Source of the DNA: Drechslerella dactyloides
Taxonomy: Eukaryota; Ascomycota; Orbiliomycetes; Orbiliales; Orbiliaceae
Length of the DNA: 64,000 bases
Direction of reading: 5' to 3'
Assembly (NCBI GenBank): GCA_020064725.1
Contig: JAGTWJ010000006.1
Span: 1,426,001-1,490,000, forward strand
Under the pieces are notes generated by a model that was given only the letters and a program-made list of their open reading frames with translations, did not search any database and had not been told where the DNA came from. Shown piece by piece: positions 1-13,340 of the stretch. Position 1 is the stretch's first letter. Every line of letters starts with the position of its first letter. The position numbers and the translations under genes are program-made.

Positions 1-45
1 AGCCTTTGATATCGAGGAAAACCGACTAATCCCGCTTGTTCGTAG

Positions 46-1854
46 TCGTCACTCAAACTTTCGGATACACAAACCACACCGTCCTTCCGGAAGCCTTGGA
101 GAAATGGTCTGTCCCATTGGTCCAGAACCTCCTTCCGCGCCACTTGCAAATCATCTACGATATCAACCTGTTCTTCCTCCAGAGCGTTGAAAGGCGTTTC
201 CCCAAGGATCGTGATCTTCTTGCACGTGTCTCTATCATCGAGGAGACTAACCCTCAAGTCATCCGAATGGCCTATCTCGCCATCATCGGTTCCAAGAAGG
301 TGAACGGAGTTGCAGAATTGCACTCGGACCTCATCAAGACCACCATCTTCAAGGACTTTGTCAACATCTTCGGACCCGACAAGTTTACCAATGTCACCAA
401 CGGTGTCACTCCCCGCAGATGGCTGCACCAGGCCAACCCGAAGCTTTCTGCCCTTATTGCGGAGAAGCTCGGCTCAAATGACTTCTTGAAGGATCTTACG
501 CTTCTCAACGGCCTGGAGAAGTACGCTGATGATAAGGACTTCCAGGAGAAGGTACGGGCTGCTCTCTATTACATCAAACATTCAGACGCTAACAAAGTCC
601 CTTTAGTGGATGAAAATCAAATTCGAGAACAAGCAGCGCCTCGCCAAGTACATAAAAGAGACCACCGGTATCAGCGTCAATCCGGAAGCCTTGTTCGATA
701 TCCAAGTCAAGCGTATCCACGAGTACAAGCGACAACAGATGAACATCTTCGGTGTCATCAGCCGATACCTTTCGCTAAAGAAGATGACTAAAGCGGAGAG
801 GGCGAAGCAGGTTCCGCGTGTCTCTATCTTTGGTGGGAAGGCTGCACCTGGGTACTGGATGGTAAGGATGCCCATAGCAATATTCCATCGCATGCAAAGT
901 CACTCTTCTAATGTACCATTTTGACAGGCTAAAACTATCATTCGTCTTATTACTGCCGTATCCGAGGTGGTAAACAACGACACGGATATCGGTGACTTGC
1001 TCAAGGTGGTCTTTATTGAGGACTACAACGTCAGCAAGGCCGAGTTCCTCTGCCCAGCCTCGGACCTTAGCGAGCACATATCCACTGCTGGTACTGAGGC
1101 TTCCGGCACGAGTAACATGAAGTTTGTGCTCAACGGTGGTCTCATCATTGGTACCTGCGATGGTGCGAATGTAAGGACTCCCTTCCCCTACCTAAATCTA
1201 AGACTTCAGGCTGACGAACGCGACCGCCAATTAGATTGAAATCACTCGTGAAGTATGATTGCTCCCAGCTACAATCCCTCCGCAGTAACAAGTAGTACCA
1301 AGATACTAACGTTTCGATACAGATTGGTGAGGACCGTATCTTCTTATTCGGCCATCTTGCGTAAGTCGCCAAATCTAGCAAATGTAGACAAATACTTGAA
1401 ACTGACATTTGCCTTCAGTGAGGACGTCGAGGATCTTCGCCACGCACACCGCTACGGCAAGACAGAGATGGATCCCGCCCTACGCGAAGTGTGCGACGAA
1501 ATCGAAAAGGGCACATTCGGCGACCGCAACATCTTCGCTGGCCTGATCCACGCCGTTAACGGCGGTGGCGATTGTAAGCCCTTCCCCCCCCTTCCCACCC
1601 TTATCTGTCGATATCGAGTAATAGCACACTGTGACTAACTATTGCGATCCGCAAAACAAGACTACCTCGTCTCCGACGACTTTGCCAGCTACCTCGCGAC
1701 ACACAAGCTTGTTGACGAGGCGTTCAAAGATAAATCTTCCTGGGCGAACAAGTGCATCATGTCCGTTTCGGCCATGGGCTTCTTCACGTCAGACCGTGCG
1801 ATCCAAGAGTACGCTGAGAACATCTGGAACTTGGAGCCTGTCCTTGTGCAGTAA
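46..1854 (+). CDS. GPH1: Glycogen phosphorylase, C-terminal part (5' end outside window)
   Basis: Phosphorolysis of alpha-1,4-glucan to glucose-1-phosphate in the cytosol. I read exons 46-551, 607-861, 928-1170, 1235-1252, 1323-1360, 1419-1573 and 1661-1854. Bases 1-45 are the end of an intron (branch-like GACTAAT, acceptor CGTAG). The joined protein runs from a TFGYTNHTVLPEALEKW block through NVTNGVTPRRW and VKRIHEYKRQ to the PLP signature EASGTSNMKF, whose lysine codon is at 1120-1122, then on through GLIIGTCDGAN. The two smallest internal exons are 18 and 38 nt and restore the family block IEITREIGEDRIFLFGHL exactly. The protein ends ...NLEPVLVQ, a normal family C-terminus. About half of the enzyme is present; nothing looks broken. 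The gene converges on the LIM-RhoGAP gene downstream. Confidence 0.95.
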
Positions 1855-3382
1855 ACGTACATCTTATAAGCCGGTCCACGCGAGATGGTCTTGGGAGATA
1901 TAGAGAAGGCAAGATGAAGAGGCTGTATACATGTCTGTTAATTCTTTCGCATTGTGCATGTGCTTTACGTTGAATGCTTGGTCAGTCGGTAGATAGTAAA
2001 TACATTGGTTGTTACTTTGAATGGCTCTGTGCCGCTAGTCTGGATTATCACTGTCGCTCCGTAAGTCTGATAGTAGGCCTGATCGTTGGCTGTAGGTCAT
2101 TGCATTAGCAGGCTACATCGATCGATACAGTGTCTGTTTGTGTATCGAAGACGCAATCAGGATCGATATGAGTATTCTCGTTTCACGATTGATAAAATAT
2201 CACGTATACACGTAGACTCGGGTACCCGATTGATGCCGCAATTACTAGTGCATGCGCAGGACCTCTAGAATATATATCTGCATACATCTCGATCGACGCG
2301 GAGCATTACTTCTGAGCGTATCTATACGCAGCTGCGTAGCTATGCTTGGAAGACAAACTTCAAGGCTTCTGTCTAAGGTCATCCCCTAGAGATGGCATAT
2401 ACATAGCCCTCTTCATTTACGTACGGATACGCACATTAGCTACCTTTATCCGAAGGATCCATATCAAAGAATTGTTCGTAATCTTGTTATTGTATCTCTT
2501 CCTATAACACTGTAATCATGACACTCACACAATACGAGCTAGCTATCGATATCGCCTAAAAACAGAACAAGAAAATGGGAAAATCAAAAAAAATTAAAAA
2601 GGGGAGAATGAAAAGGACATGCATAATCCGGCCCAACGGAAGACAACCGGGGCTGGGATATGCGTGCCATAACGTAGTAGAATGAAGGCTAACACGAACA
2701 CGCCATATGCACGCATGCACGCACGCTTTGCAGACAACGGACAGCATCGATGCATCGCAACGGATACAGGTACAATACATGCAGCCAGCGCCATTGCCCT
2801 TGGAATGGAAAAGGGGAATCCGAAAAATGCAGTACTGGCTGAGCGCTCAAGCGGGAAGGCTGGATTGCGAAGGAGGGGGGAATATAAACTGTCTGCCCGG
2901 ATACGCTCGATGCAGGTAGCTCAACAAAAGTACATATAACCAAAAGGCGGATGGGTGGATGCACGGTTCGAAAGATGGGTAACAAATGCTGAACGTCCGT
3001 CTTGCATCAGGGAGAACAAGTGGTGCGACGGCAGAAAAGAAACGCAAGACTCGTCATTAATTATAATCCTGTGAGCTGTGGTATATCGAACTTCCATCTC
3101 ATTTTTCGCTTGCAGACGGGACCAAAAAGGGAAGAGAGCCAATAAAAACAACTACAATGACCAGGTGCTGATGGATACACGTGTGAAGAGGAGATGTAAC
3201 GCCGATTCATCGATCAAAAGCAAAAAAGGGAGCAAGCAGAGCAGCAACGTGGATATGAAGAATGCAGTGAATAAACTATGGAACAAGAGAAATGAAAAGC
3301 GGGAATCAGAAAAGGGTCGTTAATGGGATTTCATTCGGAGCTCAAACATTCGATTTTAGCCTGGAGACCTATTCATGACGGC
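1855..3382. other. Convergent intergenic spacer
   Basis: This is 1.5 kb between the 3' ends of the phosphorylase and LIM-RhoGAP genes. It is AT-rich with stop codons in all frames. The small reading frames on both strands have no family resemblance and no splice signals to join them. It presumably holds both 3' UTRs. I see no RNA gene or repeat in it. Confidence 0.6.
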
Positions 3383-6300
3383 TTAGAGGTTGACGCCGGC
3401 GAATATCGGCTTGGCGTTCTCAATTATGAACTGAATAGCCTCATTCTTGGCATGGGTGTCCCGGAGCTCGAGCTCGCCTGTCTCATCCCGCATCAGCGAC
3501 GGGGCGAACACCACGGCGAGGTTGCGGGCATTCATCAAGTTCTCTTGTTGATTAACAGCCACCCTGCGAATAGGTTGTCAGCATATTTGATACTCGGCTG
3601 TGGAAGTGCGGACATTACATACTTTGTCAAATGATTGATGATGAAGAAGAGGATATCGCGGTTCAGTGAAGGCAGCTCATTAATCAAATCCTTCACTGCC
3701 TCCTTCCGCTTCTCGGTGTCGGAGATTTCTATGTGGGATATAGTTAGCAATGATCCACTTTCAAGCCACAAGACTGGTCCGCAAGCTGTATGTTCGTACT
3801 TATTGAATCAACCATCCGGTCGTATATCGTATAGGTGATCAGAGGTGTTGGGAGCTTGCGGAAGTACTGTTTCAGCACGCTTGTGATGGCGGCAATATCA
3901 ATATCCGGGTTCTCGAGGTCGATTTCTTCCTCGCGGTCGAACGCTTCCTGGATCATGCGGACTTGAGATGCACCACCGCCCTTGCGGTAGATGCCCTCGT
4001 AGTCTAGACCTCTGCTTTCGACTTCTGCCAAGCACTTCGTGATGATCAAAGGTATCCGCCTGCCTTCATATTGGACACGAGCGTCCAGTTCGGAGCCGAG
4101 TAACGGCACTGCAGTATATTTAGCATTCGTCCTATGTATTCAAGGGAGCCTAATGTATCCAACTTACCAACAGCGGCTCCACTAAGGCTACCGTGATGCT
4201 GATTGCCACCCTTCAACTTCTTCAACAGCCCCCCGCGCTGCGTACCATACGACTGTTGACTGTGGTCCACGCCGTTTGTCTTAAAACCGGGTGAATCAAT
4301 CGTGTGCACAGGAGGTCCGTAGGCGGTGCTGCTGAAGGGTTGCGATTGAAGGGTCATCGGAGTTTCAATATGATGGTCGTTCTGCGCATCAGACGCAAAC
4401 ACCCTGTTGAACGCCTTTCCTACACCTTTGCCGACTGCCGCACCACCCTTCTTCCAGTTGAATTTCTTCGCCGGTCCCCCTGGCTTCCGGATGTTGACCA
4501 CATGAGGAGCGGCGACGACAGCAGCTCCATCTTCGTGAAGTGTCGTGGTCTCGCTGATCATGCCGGTGGTTATAGTGCTGGTAGATCCGGTATGCGATTG
4601 CGTGTGCTTTAGGTCGCCTCCATCACCGTAGACACTAGCCCCGTTTATAACAAGACCGGGATGAGAAATCTGCATGGCAGCTTTATTCTTCATAAAGTTG
4701 CCTTGGATGCGCTTGGTGAGCTCGTTATTGAGGTCTGCCAACTGTGCGTTCTTCAAGTTAAGTTGCTCCGTATCTTGGATGGCTTCGTCGCGCAAGCGCA
4801 TCGCAGTCGCAGTTTCTTCCACGGTTGCATTCTTCTTGGCTATCAGGTCCTCTAGCTCCTGCTTGTGCGATTCCTTCAGGGAGTTTATTCGGCTGGCGAT
4901 TTCCTGGAGGGTTCCTGCGACGAATTCATCGTAGTTGACAGTTTTGCTATGCAAAAAGATGCGCTGTTAGAAGCTGATATTTTCCCTGTTCTCGAGACGT
5001 TTGCATTCAACTTACACATCGACATCAGCCAAACGCTCCCGCAGTACCGACAGCTCCGCAATGGCCAGTTCTTTGTCAGCTTCCAACGACGCGACTGTGG
5101 TCCGCTTCTCTTGAATGTCGTTCTCGAGGCTTTCTTTAACTTCAACGGAGGTCTAAAAATAGCGTTAGTTATGAGACGCCACCCATACATGAGACATATC
5201 GACTACCCACGTTAAGCTTAGACTCGAGCTCGACAACGTGTTGAGTGGATCGCCGTAAAGCGTTCTTCAAGAGCGTATTTTCTTCCTTGGCATTTGAATC
5301 GAGAACTTCAGGAAGTTCCGGCGACAGCATGCCTATGTTTACACGATTAGCGTATGCTCCTAGCATTAGCGTTTCACCAGATTGGTCTTACTTGACCGAG
5401 TAGCCATATCACTATGGCTCCGTCCGTGCTTAACAGACTTCGACGTCCTCCTCATTGAAGGCGATCCGAGATCGTTAGGAGCATTGAAGATCTTTCCTAT
5501 TTCTTCTTCAAAGTTCAATTCACTCTTGAATGGCGGCAGAACTGGCGAAGAGCCGTTAACCAGCGTGAACGAGGCCGACTGTCCAGATCCATGACTAGTA
5601 GCTGGTCGATGCTGAGGGTTCCGAGGCGCCGTGGATGATGAGACGGAAGCTTGTGCTTTCTTGTGACTACCAGGCGATGTCCCCGTAGCGCTAGTAATAG
5701 AGGATGCGTAGTTGCTGATAATTTCACTGTTTGCAGCTTCAATCTCGGTCTCCGAGTTCGTTTTCCGGGAAACTGAAGATTGGTGAGAACGGACAAACTC
5801 GTTTTGCGAATCGGATGGTTTATCTGCCTGCTTTTCAGCCGGAGGCGTAGGCTTAGGAGGTACCGGCACCACCATAGAGTCCTTGCGGGGTTCCGGGGCA
5901 AATGAGATCGGAATCTCCGCGTCGGCGGGTGACGAGTCATCATCTTCCTCCGTTGGCAACTTTGGAGTGGCTCTCTTCGTCCGCGGAACTTCCTGGAGCT
6001 TGAAGTTGTCTATCTGGTTTGTCGGCTTGCGCGCATGAGACGGAACGATACTGTTGTCGCCTGCTAAAGGCATCGAACCCGTTGGTGCCGGCCTGGTTGG
6101 CTGGGGCGGGATGGAGGATACGTCGATCCCAAGGCCGCCGGGGGAAATCATGATTTCGTCTGTGACCATCACGTCTTTCTTCTCGATCGGTTGTTCCGGT
6201 TCCTTGGGTCTATGAGGCGGTATTTCAATGGGCCTTGAGTTCTCTTGTTCCTTGGCTAGACGGTTTAGCTCTCGCTGCTTCTGTCGCTCTCGTTCCATGT

Positions 6301-7652
6301 CTTGCTCCCGCTTTCGTTCAGCTTCATGCTCCCGTTTGCGAGCCGCCTCTGCCATCTCAGCTTCTACCCTTTCGCGCTCCTTGCGCTGCTGCTCCTCCCT
6401 TCTGTGTGCTTCATTGTCCACTGCTCGTTTTGAGTTCTTTTCGTGAACGGAGTCGAGGCCGAGTGCGCCTGATTCAAGAGGCGTCTGAGGAGGATGTTGT
6501 TGGTGCTGAGGTGGAGGTATTTCTACGGACTGCGTGGGTGGTATCGTGCGTGGCGCGTATGCGTCGGTTCTGCTGCTGATCGTTGATGGGATCGGTGGAG
6601 GCGGGCCTTCGTCCAGTAGCAAGGGAAAGTACGAGGCTCTGGAATCGGAATTCGATAACATCTCTGAATTGTCTTCAGAAACAAGCGAATACATGGACTG
6701 GCGCGACTTCTTGGTGGGATTATTATTATTATTAGCATTATTAGAAGTAGACTTCTGGAACTGGAATTGGTCTTGAGAAGCAGGAGGCGAGTGGATAGGA
6801 TATGACGGGTTCCTAGGAGTTGTCGCGAGCGGGGAATGAGCGGAATTCGGCGAGGCATTGCCGCGAGACCGCAGCGGAATATCTGAGGAACCAGATCGCG
6901 ACACTTCGGGCCGAGGTGGTCGCGGCGGCGGTCCTAATCGGGCGGGTTTCGAGGTAGAGGGCGCGGTTGTCGTTGGCGGCGGCGGCGGGTTTGGGGTAGA
7001 AGAAGAGTCCTCCTCATCGTCCTGCGGTGGAGGCATCGGAAGGGCCTTGTCGAGTGCCAAAGAATTATTACTACTGGTCTTGGGCTGGGCCCGTGTCTTC
7101 TTCCGTCTTCTCGCCATTAGGCTTTCGTGGCAGCTCATACAAAATATGCCCTGAGATGTACGAGCGTAGCGCAGGTTTTCGATCTTTCGTTTGCAATTGC
7201 GACATCTAAAGCATCCCGCACAGAATGCCTGATCGCCCGTGAGGATTGCCAGATCCTCGATTTTATTCCCGCAGGCATTGCAGCTATAAGTACAGTTGTT
7301 GCAGATGAGGGAGCCATCTCCGAGCAGAAGCAGGTTCGCGTCCGAGTCGAGTAGCGTGCCGCAGGTATTGCAACGGAAGCAGTCGATATGCCAACGATTA
7401 CCGGCAAGTTCGAATGCTTTGCCCTCCTCCAATACCTATGTGGGACTGTTAATTAGCTTGGGTCACTGATGCTAATGGCTGCATCGAAACTTGCGCAATG
7501 CACATTCTGGGTTCTCGCGGAGAGCGTCACGGAGCTCGAAAACAAGCAGATGGTGAGGACCAACGCACCTCTCCGCATCCTTTACACGGACAGACGGCGT
7601 CGTCAATGACATCGAGAGGCGAGCCAGGCGGATATCCCGGTGATTCCATCAT
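3383..7652 (-). CDS. LIM-domain RhoGAP (Rga1/Rga2-like Rho-family GTPase activator)
   Basis: Predicted GTPase-activating protein for Cdc42/Rho in polarity and septation. Exons on the minus strand are 7569-7652, 5392-7435, 5211-5332, 5016-5152, 4168-4946, 3800-4108, 3623-3728 and 3383-3563. All phases fit and give 1253 aa. The start is ATG ATG at 7652; an in-frame stop lies 12 codons upstream. Two LIM zinc fingers (about residues 21-135) begin CPCKGCGE and keep HIDCFRC and CFRCRNC spacing; intron 1 cuts the first finger. A long disordered Pro/Ser/Glu region and a charged coiled-coil (about 710-960, in the 5392-5016 exons and the next exon) follow. The RhoGAP domain is at about 1055-1250, with GIYRKGG carrying the probable arginine finger R1097 and NARNLAVVFAPSLM near the end. 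Two LIMs plus C-terminal RhoGAP matches yeast Rga1/Rga2 rather than three-LIM Lrg1. Target GTPase is inferred. Confidence 0.92.
6718..6741 (-). repeat. ATT/AAT trinucleotide run coding for poly-Asn
   Basis: A short (ATT)n tract inside the large LIM-RhoGAP exon encodes a run of asparagines (NNANNNNNP) in the disordered linker. It is likely to vary in length between strains. Confidence 0.7.
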
Positions 7653-10600
7653 GTTGCCGGTGCTGACAGCGGTGCCCTTGGTATGCTACTAGACCGAGCA
7701 GCGTCACCCACTCGACGAGCGTGACGGCTGGAGACGACGGCGGTTGGTTCCAACACGAATATCTGGCTCCGCCGAGGGGAGAGCTGGAGAGAGGCAGGGA
7801 AGTCCGACGGCGGGAGGAATCGATACGGGCGACTCTTTGCTGCGCTGGATGTGCCGGACTGAGGGTGGTATCTGGGGGAGTTGCGACGGATTATCTGTGG
7901 AGTCCTGATTCCCGAGCAGGAGACTGGTGCCGGTGTACCTGAAGAAAACGGGAGAAAGCAGTCAGCTAGCTGAGCTCCAGATATACGGCATGTCAAGCGA
8001 CTGATTGGAGGCATGAGCAGAGCATAGGAGACGAGTGCTGGGCACTGCGACGTCGCAGAAGCGGGAAGGTGGATGCACCGGATCGAATGAGCGGATGGGG
8101 TTAGGTTGGGTGCCGTGAGGACGAAGGACCACCCCCAGCGAGCAGGTAGACGTCCGTCGTCCGGGGCAGATAGCGAATGGCAGAAGCGAGGGCGATGGTC
8201 TCAGATGACGGGAGAGGAGGAGGATGGAGCTGCTGCTGGCGATGTTGACGATGGCAGCTGGAAGGGAGGTTGGATGGCTGGATTGGCCGAAAAGGAAGGG
8301 GGAAGGAGAATGTGCTGTGCTGTGCTGGAAGACTGCAACTGCTGCAGCTAAGCTGGGAGGCTAACGAGGGCGAGCCTCCGCCAACCATCAACGACAATCA
8401 CGCTGTCCACTGACCTGGTCCACCGCTGTCGACGTCGCCGTCGTCGTCGTCGTTTCTGAATCGTCGGGAGGGCTCGAGGAGGTAAGCAGACGGTGCTGAT
8501 GACGATGTCTACCTTGGAGACTAGCAATATAACTAACGATGGGCGCAATTGTCAGCGGCTGCAGGCGGACGGGGCCCTTAGGGTGCCGGGCGCACTGGAA
8601 TCGGGTCCGTGGCTAATATAAGAGATTTGATTACGGTGGATCGAGGAGGCTAGCGCAGAGCCCTGCAGGAGAGCAAGCTGTCTGTCAGGACCGCGCTGGC
8701 AGGGCAGGCAGCATTAAAACTGGTGATAATTCTCCTGTGCAGGACGCCTTTTCACGCCAAAAGCAATGCACGACGACGGCGCCGAAGACGCTGCGAAAGC
8801 AGCCTGGGAGGGCGAGGACGACGACCGAACGCTGTCCGCCTGTCCCAACTTCGTCAATGAGCCGGTGCGACGCCCGCCGTGGTCAGGCGCTGGCTCGGTA
8901 CTTGACGAGCCTCGAGTGGGACATGCACGGCAGCCGGGGCGAGCGGACGGACGGTGCAGTCAAGATGCATCATCATCATCTTCGAGGGGCGCGGTACCTA
9001 CCTGAACGTGAAAAATGTCAAGGCATGTCACATACTTCTACTACGTGCGCCTGCGGGTCGCGTTTATTCTCAATCCGATTGATTCGATCGCCGGCTGAAA
9101 TTCGAAATAGCGAGGGGAGAGCGGCCCAGTAACGTTATACCGACGCCAGGAACGAAGCCAAGCGGAATCCGAACGGAACAGGAAGACAAAAGCGCTCGAT
9201 GCAGAAAAAAACCGTCAAAGCGATCGATAGAACACTTCTCCAGAGAGAGATTCGATCCAGGGGAACAGTAATATAATTACACTGCATCTGCAAGAGACAC
9301 AGAGAGAACTTCCTGAAGCTGTCTCTGTCTCGATTCCTCTCCGCGCTTGCTTTTTCTCGTTACAGTTCCGTCCAAACTTCCAGCGAATGGGAAACTCTAA
9401 CTAAAACCAATCAGGCCACGCTGCCCCTGCCCTCGTCCGTGGAGAGAGACATCGATTCGATAACAGGAGCTACCAGCTGCTTCCAACAATGAGCCGGCTT
9501 GTATCTACTAGAGTGCTCTTCGAGCCGTTTTCCTACCAGGCGCAGGGGGGCCAAGTATCAGACGCGGTTTCGCCAACATGGACTCGATCCATTCCCCAGG
9601 CCAAAATGCATGCGCATCGCCTAAGACATCTTCAACCAACAGACATCTCCAGCGAGAAACCTGCGCAGATATATTCAAGCGCAATGAGCAATACGAAACT
9701 GACGTCGGCCGTTGCCGCGCTTGCTATCGCGTCTTAAGCTACACAGTCATCAGGCATCGACGGCAAATGGCGACCGCGATCGGCTGCAAGCTGTTAACCA
9801 CCGCGGATGGATATATTCAGTGGCTGGTCGTCCCCAAGCCATGGCTGGCGGCGGTCCCTTGCTTTCGAAGTCACAAATCCACAGGTTTGATATCACGGGC
9901 CAGGCATATCTGCATGCATATCATGCAGGTGCAGGCATGCAAGTGCCTTGTCTGTTGTGACAATATATCCCTCCTCCCCGAGACCATCCTCATGCCGCCT
10001 CTGCTCCCCCAGCCGCGTAGAATCAATCAATCACATCTCCCATGTCAAAAGCTCTCCCAAGTTCGACCAAGATATTTCCACTTAGAGCAACGTCCCCGAC
10101 AACCACTTCTCCTTAGCTGCGGCAGCCGTAATCCTCTCTTGTATTCCGTGCGGAATATTCCCTGGTTCGCAATGCAATGCCAGTCGGACCAAACGGCCGT
10201 ATAGGGGAACAGAGCAGCATCAGCATCAAACGGAGCTATCTCGGTCGGCATGCAACTACGCACGCCGTCTCCTTGCTTGGTGTGATCTTGAATGAACTGA
10301 CGATACGACGCGACGCTCAGACTTGACTCCTGTGCTTCACCCCCAGCCTCTGCATAGCTGCGCTCATCAATGCAAGCCGATTCGAACAGCTAGTTTCACC
10401 TCCATTCGCGACACACGCAGGAGAATGAATGCAAATTTACCAGAATTTCGAAAGGAGTCGAACGAAAATCTTAAAGAGTGCGGCACGTCCAGCTACCTTA
10501 TCCGTCCATATCACGAGCTGCTATAGCCTCCCATCCATCCATCCCGTAGATGCGGTCACGAGCCTGTCGACGAAATTACACACACTCGTACTTCATCTGT

Positions 10601-13340
10601 ACCTATGGGTCCCGTCTGTCAAGATCGCGCGCAGACGCATCGCTCCATCCCGTCCCTCAGCTTACCCTGCCACACCAAGCCCGGCGATCCAATCTATCTG
10701 CGATATCAGGGACGCGGCCGACTCGGCTGTTCTCAGCGAATCGCATGCCGGGACCCTCCCGCCAGGGGTCTACGATCGATCCCGTAACGTCAACGTCCCT
10801 GAACAATCAAAGCTGTCCAGGCAAACTCCTGTCAACCCACCCGGCTACGGCAATTACGCGATTTTTACCCACGTCCGCTGCCATATAGCTAGCTATAGTC
10901 GACAGACAGATAAAGGCGGCGCCCAGCCGGTTCGACCCTCAGTTGCATACGAGATCACAAAACAGGGCAACAGAACGAAATATTGGGAAAGAATGCGGAT
11001 GATCCCGATAGCTGACGCCAAAATTGCGCTGCGAGGGCTTATCTGCGCCGATTATACTCCACGGTTGACTTCCGTTGGACCCCGTAGACACAACATATAA
11101 GCGTCATACTCTTGTAAAGCCTCGTGGTGAATCCCAAAGCTTTAAGGAACAAAACCTGAAACCTCTTACTCGTGAAACAAAGCTCTCTCTCGAAGGAAAA
11201 ATACCCCCTGAATGATCACACCGACACCATACGACCACTGCCTCCTTCAAATCTAAAATACTCGATTCAACTAGTTTCCTACCCAATTGCAATTCGGCGC
11301 TCCAACTGTGACCACCATCACCAGGAATAATCACCCGACAGGATCAATTTGGCAATTGCTGCCATTTACCCCACAAATACTCGAAGATTACATCGATAAG
11401 GGAGGTGTGGTAGAATATCACTAGGTAGCAGCTTTCCTAGCAAACAAACGAAATAAAATCGTCTGCCATGCAGGTGCCTCTTCCGCTGTCGCTAGCTTGG
11501 AAATTATCCTTCGTAAATTAATGAACGCGCAGGCTCAAGTCTTACCTCACCTCTCACCTCGCTTCACCTCAACTCCCGAGTGTAAATTTATGATATCACA
11601 TTGTTCCGCGTAAATTAACTGACCTGTCGACTCCACCACCACCGTTGCAACATTGGATTGCTCCCGATCGATCCTCACTTTTGACATATCCAATAGCAAG
11701 CAATGATCCATAATGCAGAATAACATTTGCATGACCACCCGTAAGAAGCCCGAAATTGCGTAGACAGCTAAATATTTCCGCAATCACATGCCAGACTACT
11801 TACCTAGTATAATTACAAACTAAGCACTGGCGTAGGCCCCCGAATGACGATGCCGATCTTCAATATAATTCGCAGGATACCGCAAATTAATTATGATCCG
11901 GCTAACCTTCGAAAATTTCTTCTAGAAACGTGGGCAATCCCTTACTAAGCTTAATGTCTTTTACTAAGCTCTCAGCATCATGACAGCTGCTACTTGAAAC
12001 ATTCGGCTGCACATTACTCGAGCATCTTTCAATGGAGGGCACATATATATGTAATCTTGGCAATTGGAATACTCGAATAAACATGGGCTGTCCATATGTC
12101 CACAAGCTACCCCAATACCCCCCATGCGATGCATATCGAGATTCTATAAACTCGGTTCATGCTCGCCTGTCCTACGATATATTAGTCTTGTATTGCGGAC
12201 TCCGCGTTGACGATATATACTCCCTGCCCTTATGCCTCAACCTTTGTGTGACCAAAAGTATCATACTGTTCGTGGAAGTAGCAATATATATTCGTAATTT
12301 ATAACCAATCGATCCTTCGTGCACTCGTGACAATGAAGAATTCAAGGGCATTCTCGGAGACATGTACCTCTGTGGAAAGAAAATCACACAATGCATGCAT
12401 GCAGAATATAAAAAACCGCAGGACCCGCGTGCATAAGATATCATATCCTCAGCAATATTTTCAAGCCTATAGTCTGTGTCCGCCGCCGCCGTGTAAATTT
12501 TTACCATGTCATTCAGAGAGAAGAAACGAGACAATTGAAAACGAAATGGAAAGAAAGAAAAAAAAATCCATGATCTGTTATATTTCCCCGTGCATTTGTG
12601 CCGCATTTGGGTATGGGTATAAAACTATATGGAAGCAACGAAATAAAAAAGGGAATAAAAAAAAGGAAAAGAGGTATATCTGAGCAGAGAGAAAAAGAGG
12701 AACGAAACGAGTCTGACAAGATGGTATCCGCTGTCTCGAAAAGTAAGGTTATGAAAACGCAACAAGATCAAATACGTCGGTATCAAGCGTGCAAAACAGA
12801 AAAGAAAGAATAGTAAGGCCAAATTCGACGAACGTTGTCGTCAACTCTATGAACACTGCAATCGCTTCGAGGGGTTAAGGGGCACCTCGCGCACAGTCCT
12901 AGCTACCGCGATATCGCATAATCGCAATATCGAGTCTAGGGAGCCCTATTCTTGTTTCGTGGTTATAGTACAGCTAATCAATCGATATTCGGTAGAGAAG
13001 CCAGCCTCGCAACGGAGATCTGATTTGAAGATATCGAGCAAAAGGAGTGTGAGATATGGTGTAACCAATGAAAGCTCGAACTAGAACTAGGCGAAAAGAA
13101 CAATATCATAAAAATAGTTTCAGGGTATCGTGGTGAGGCTATCAGCCATTGTGTTTTGTTTTTAAAAGAAAATTTGGACAAGGACGACAAGCTGAATGCG
13201 ATCCGAGAACTCCAATCGAAGTCAAAAATGAATCGGACTTTTATAATGGTGTTGTAAATGCGTCGTCGTTTGTATCGTCATTAGAATGGTATGTACCAAG
13301 AATATTTTCATAGACGACGGCTGTAGTAGTCGGTCCTACT
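7653..13340. other. 5.7 kb gene-poor spacer upstream of LIM-RhoGAP
   Basis: The spacer lies between the LIM-RhoGAP start and the 3' end of the KH-protein gene. Near 7.7-9.1 kb it is GC-rich with scattered reading frames of low-complexity Ser/Arg/Pro composition, which look like 5' UTR or promoter translated by chance. The 9.5-11.1 kb frames (up to 223 aa) lack any recognisable domain or splice partners. From about 11.3 to 13.3 kb it is AT-rich with A/G-rich tracts. I see no gene, tRNA or repeat family here. Confidence 0.5.

Noticed and set aside
10429..11100. 223-aa plus-strand frame
   Set aside because: Low-complexity chance-like composition, no domain, overlapped by other frames of similar quality, no splice partners.
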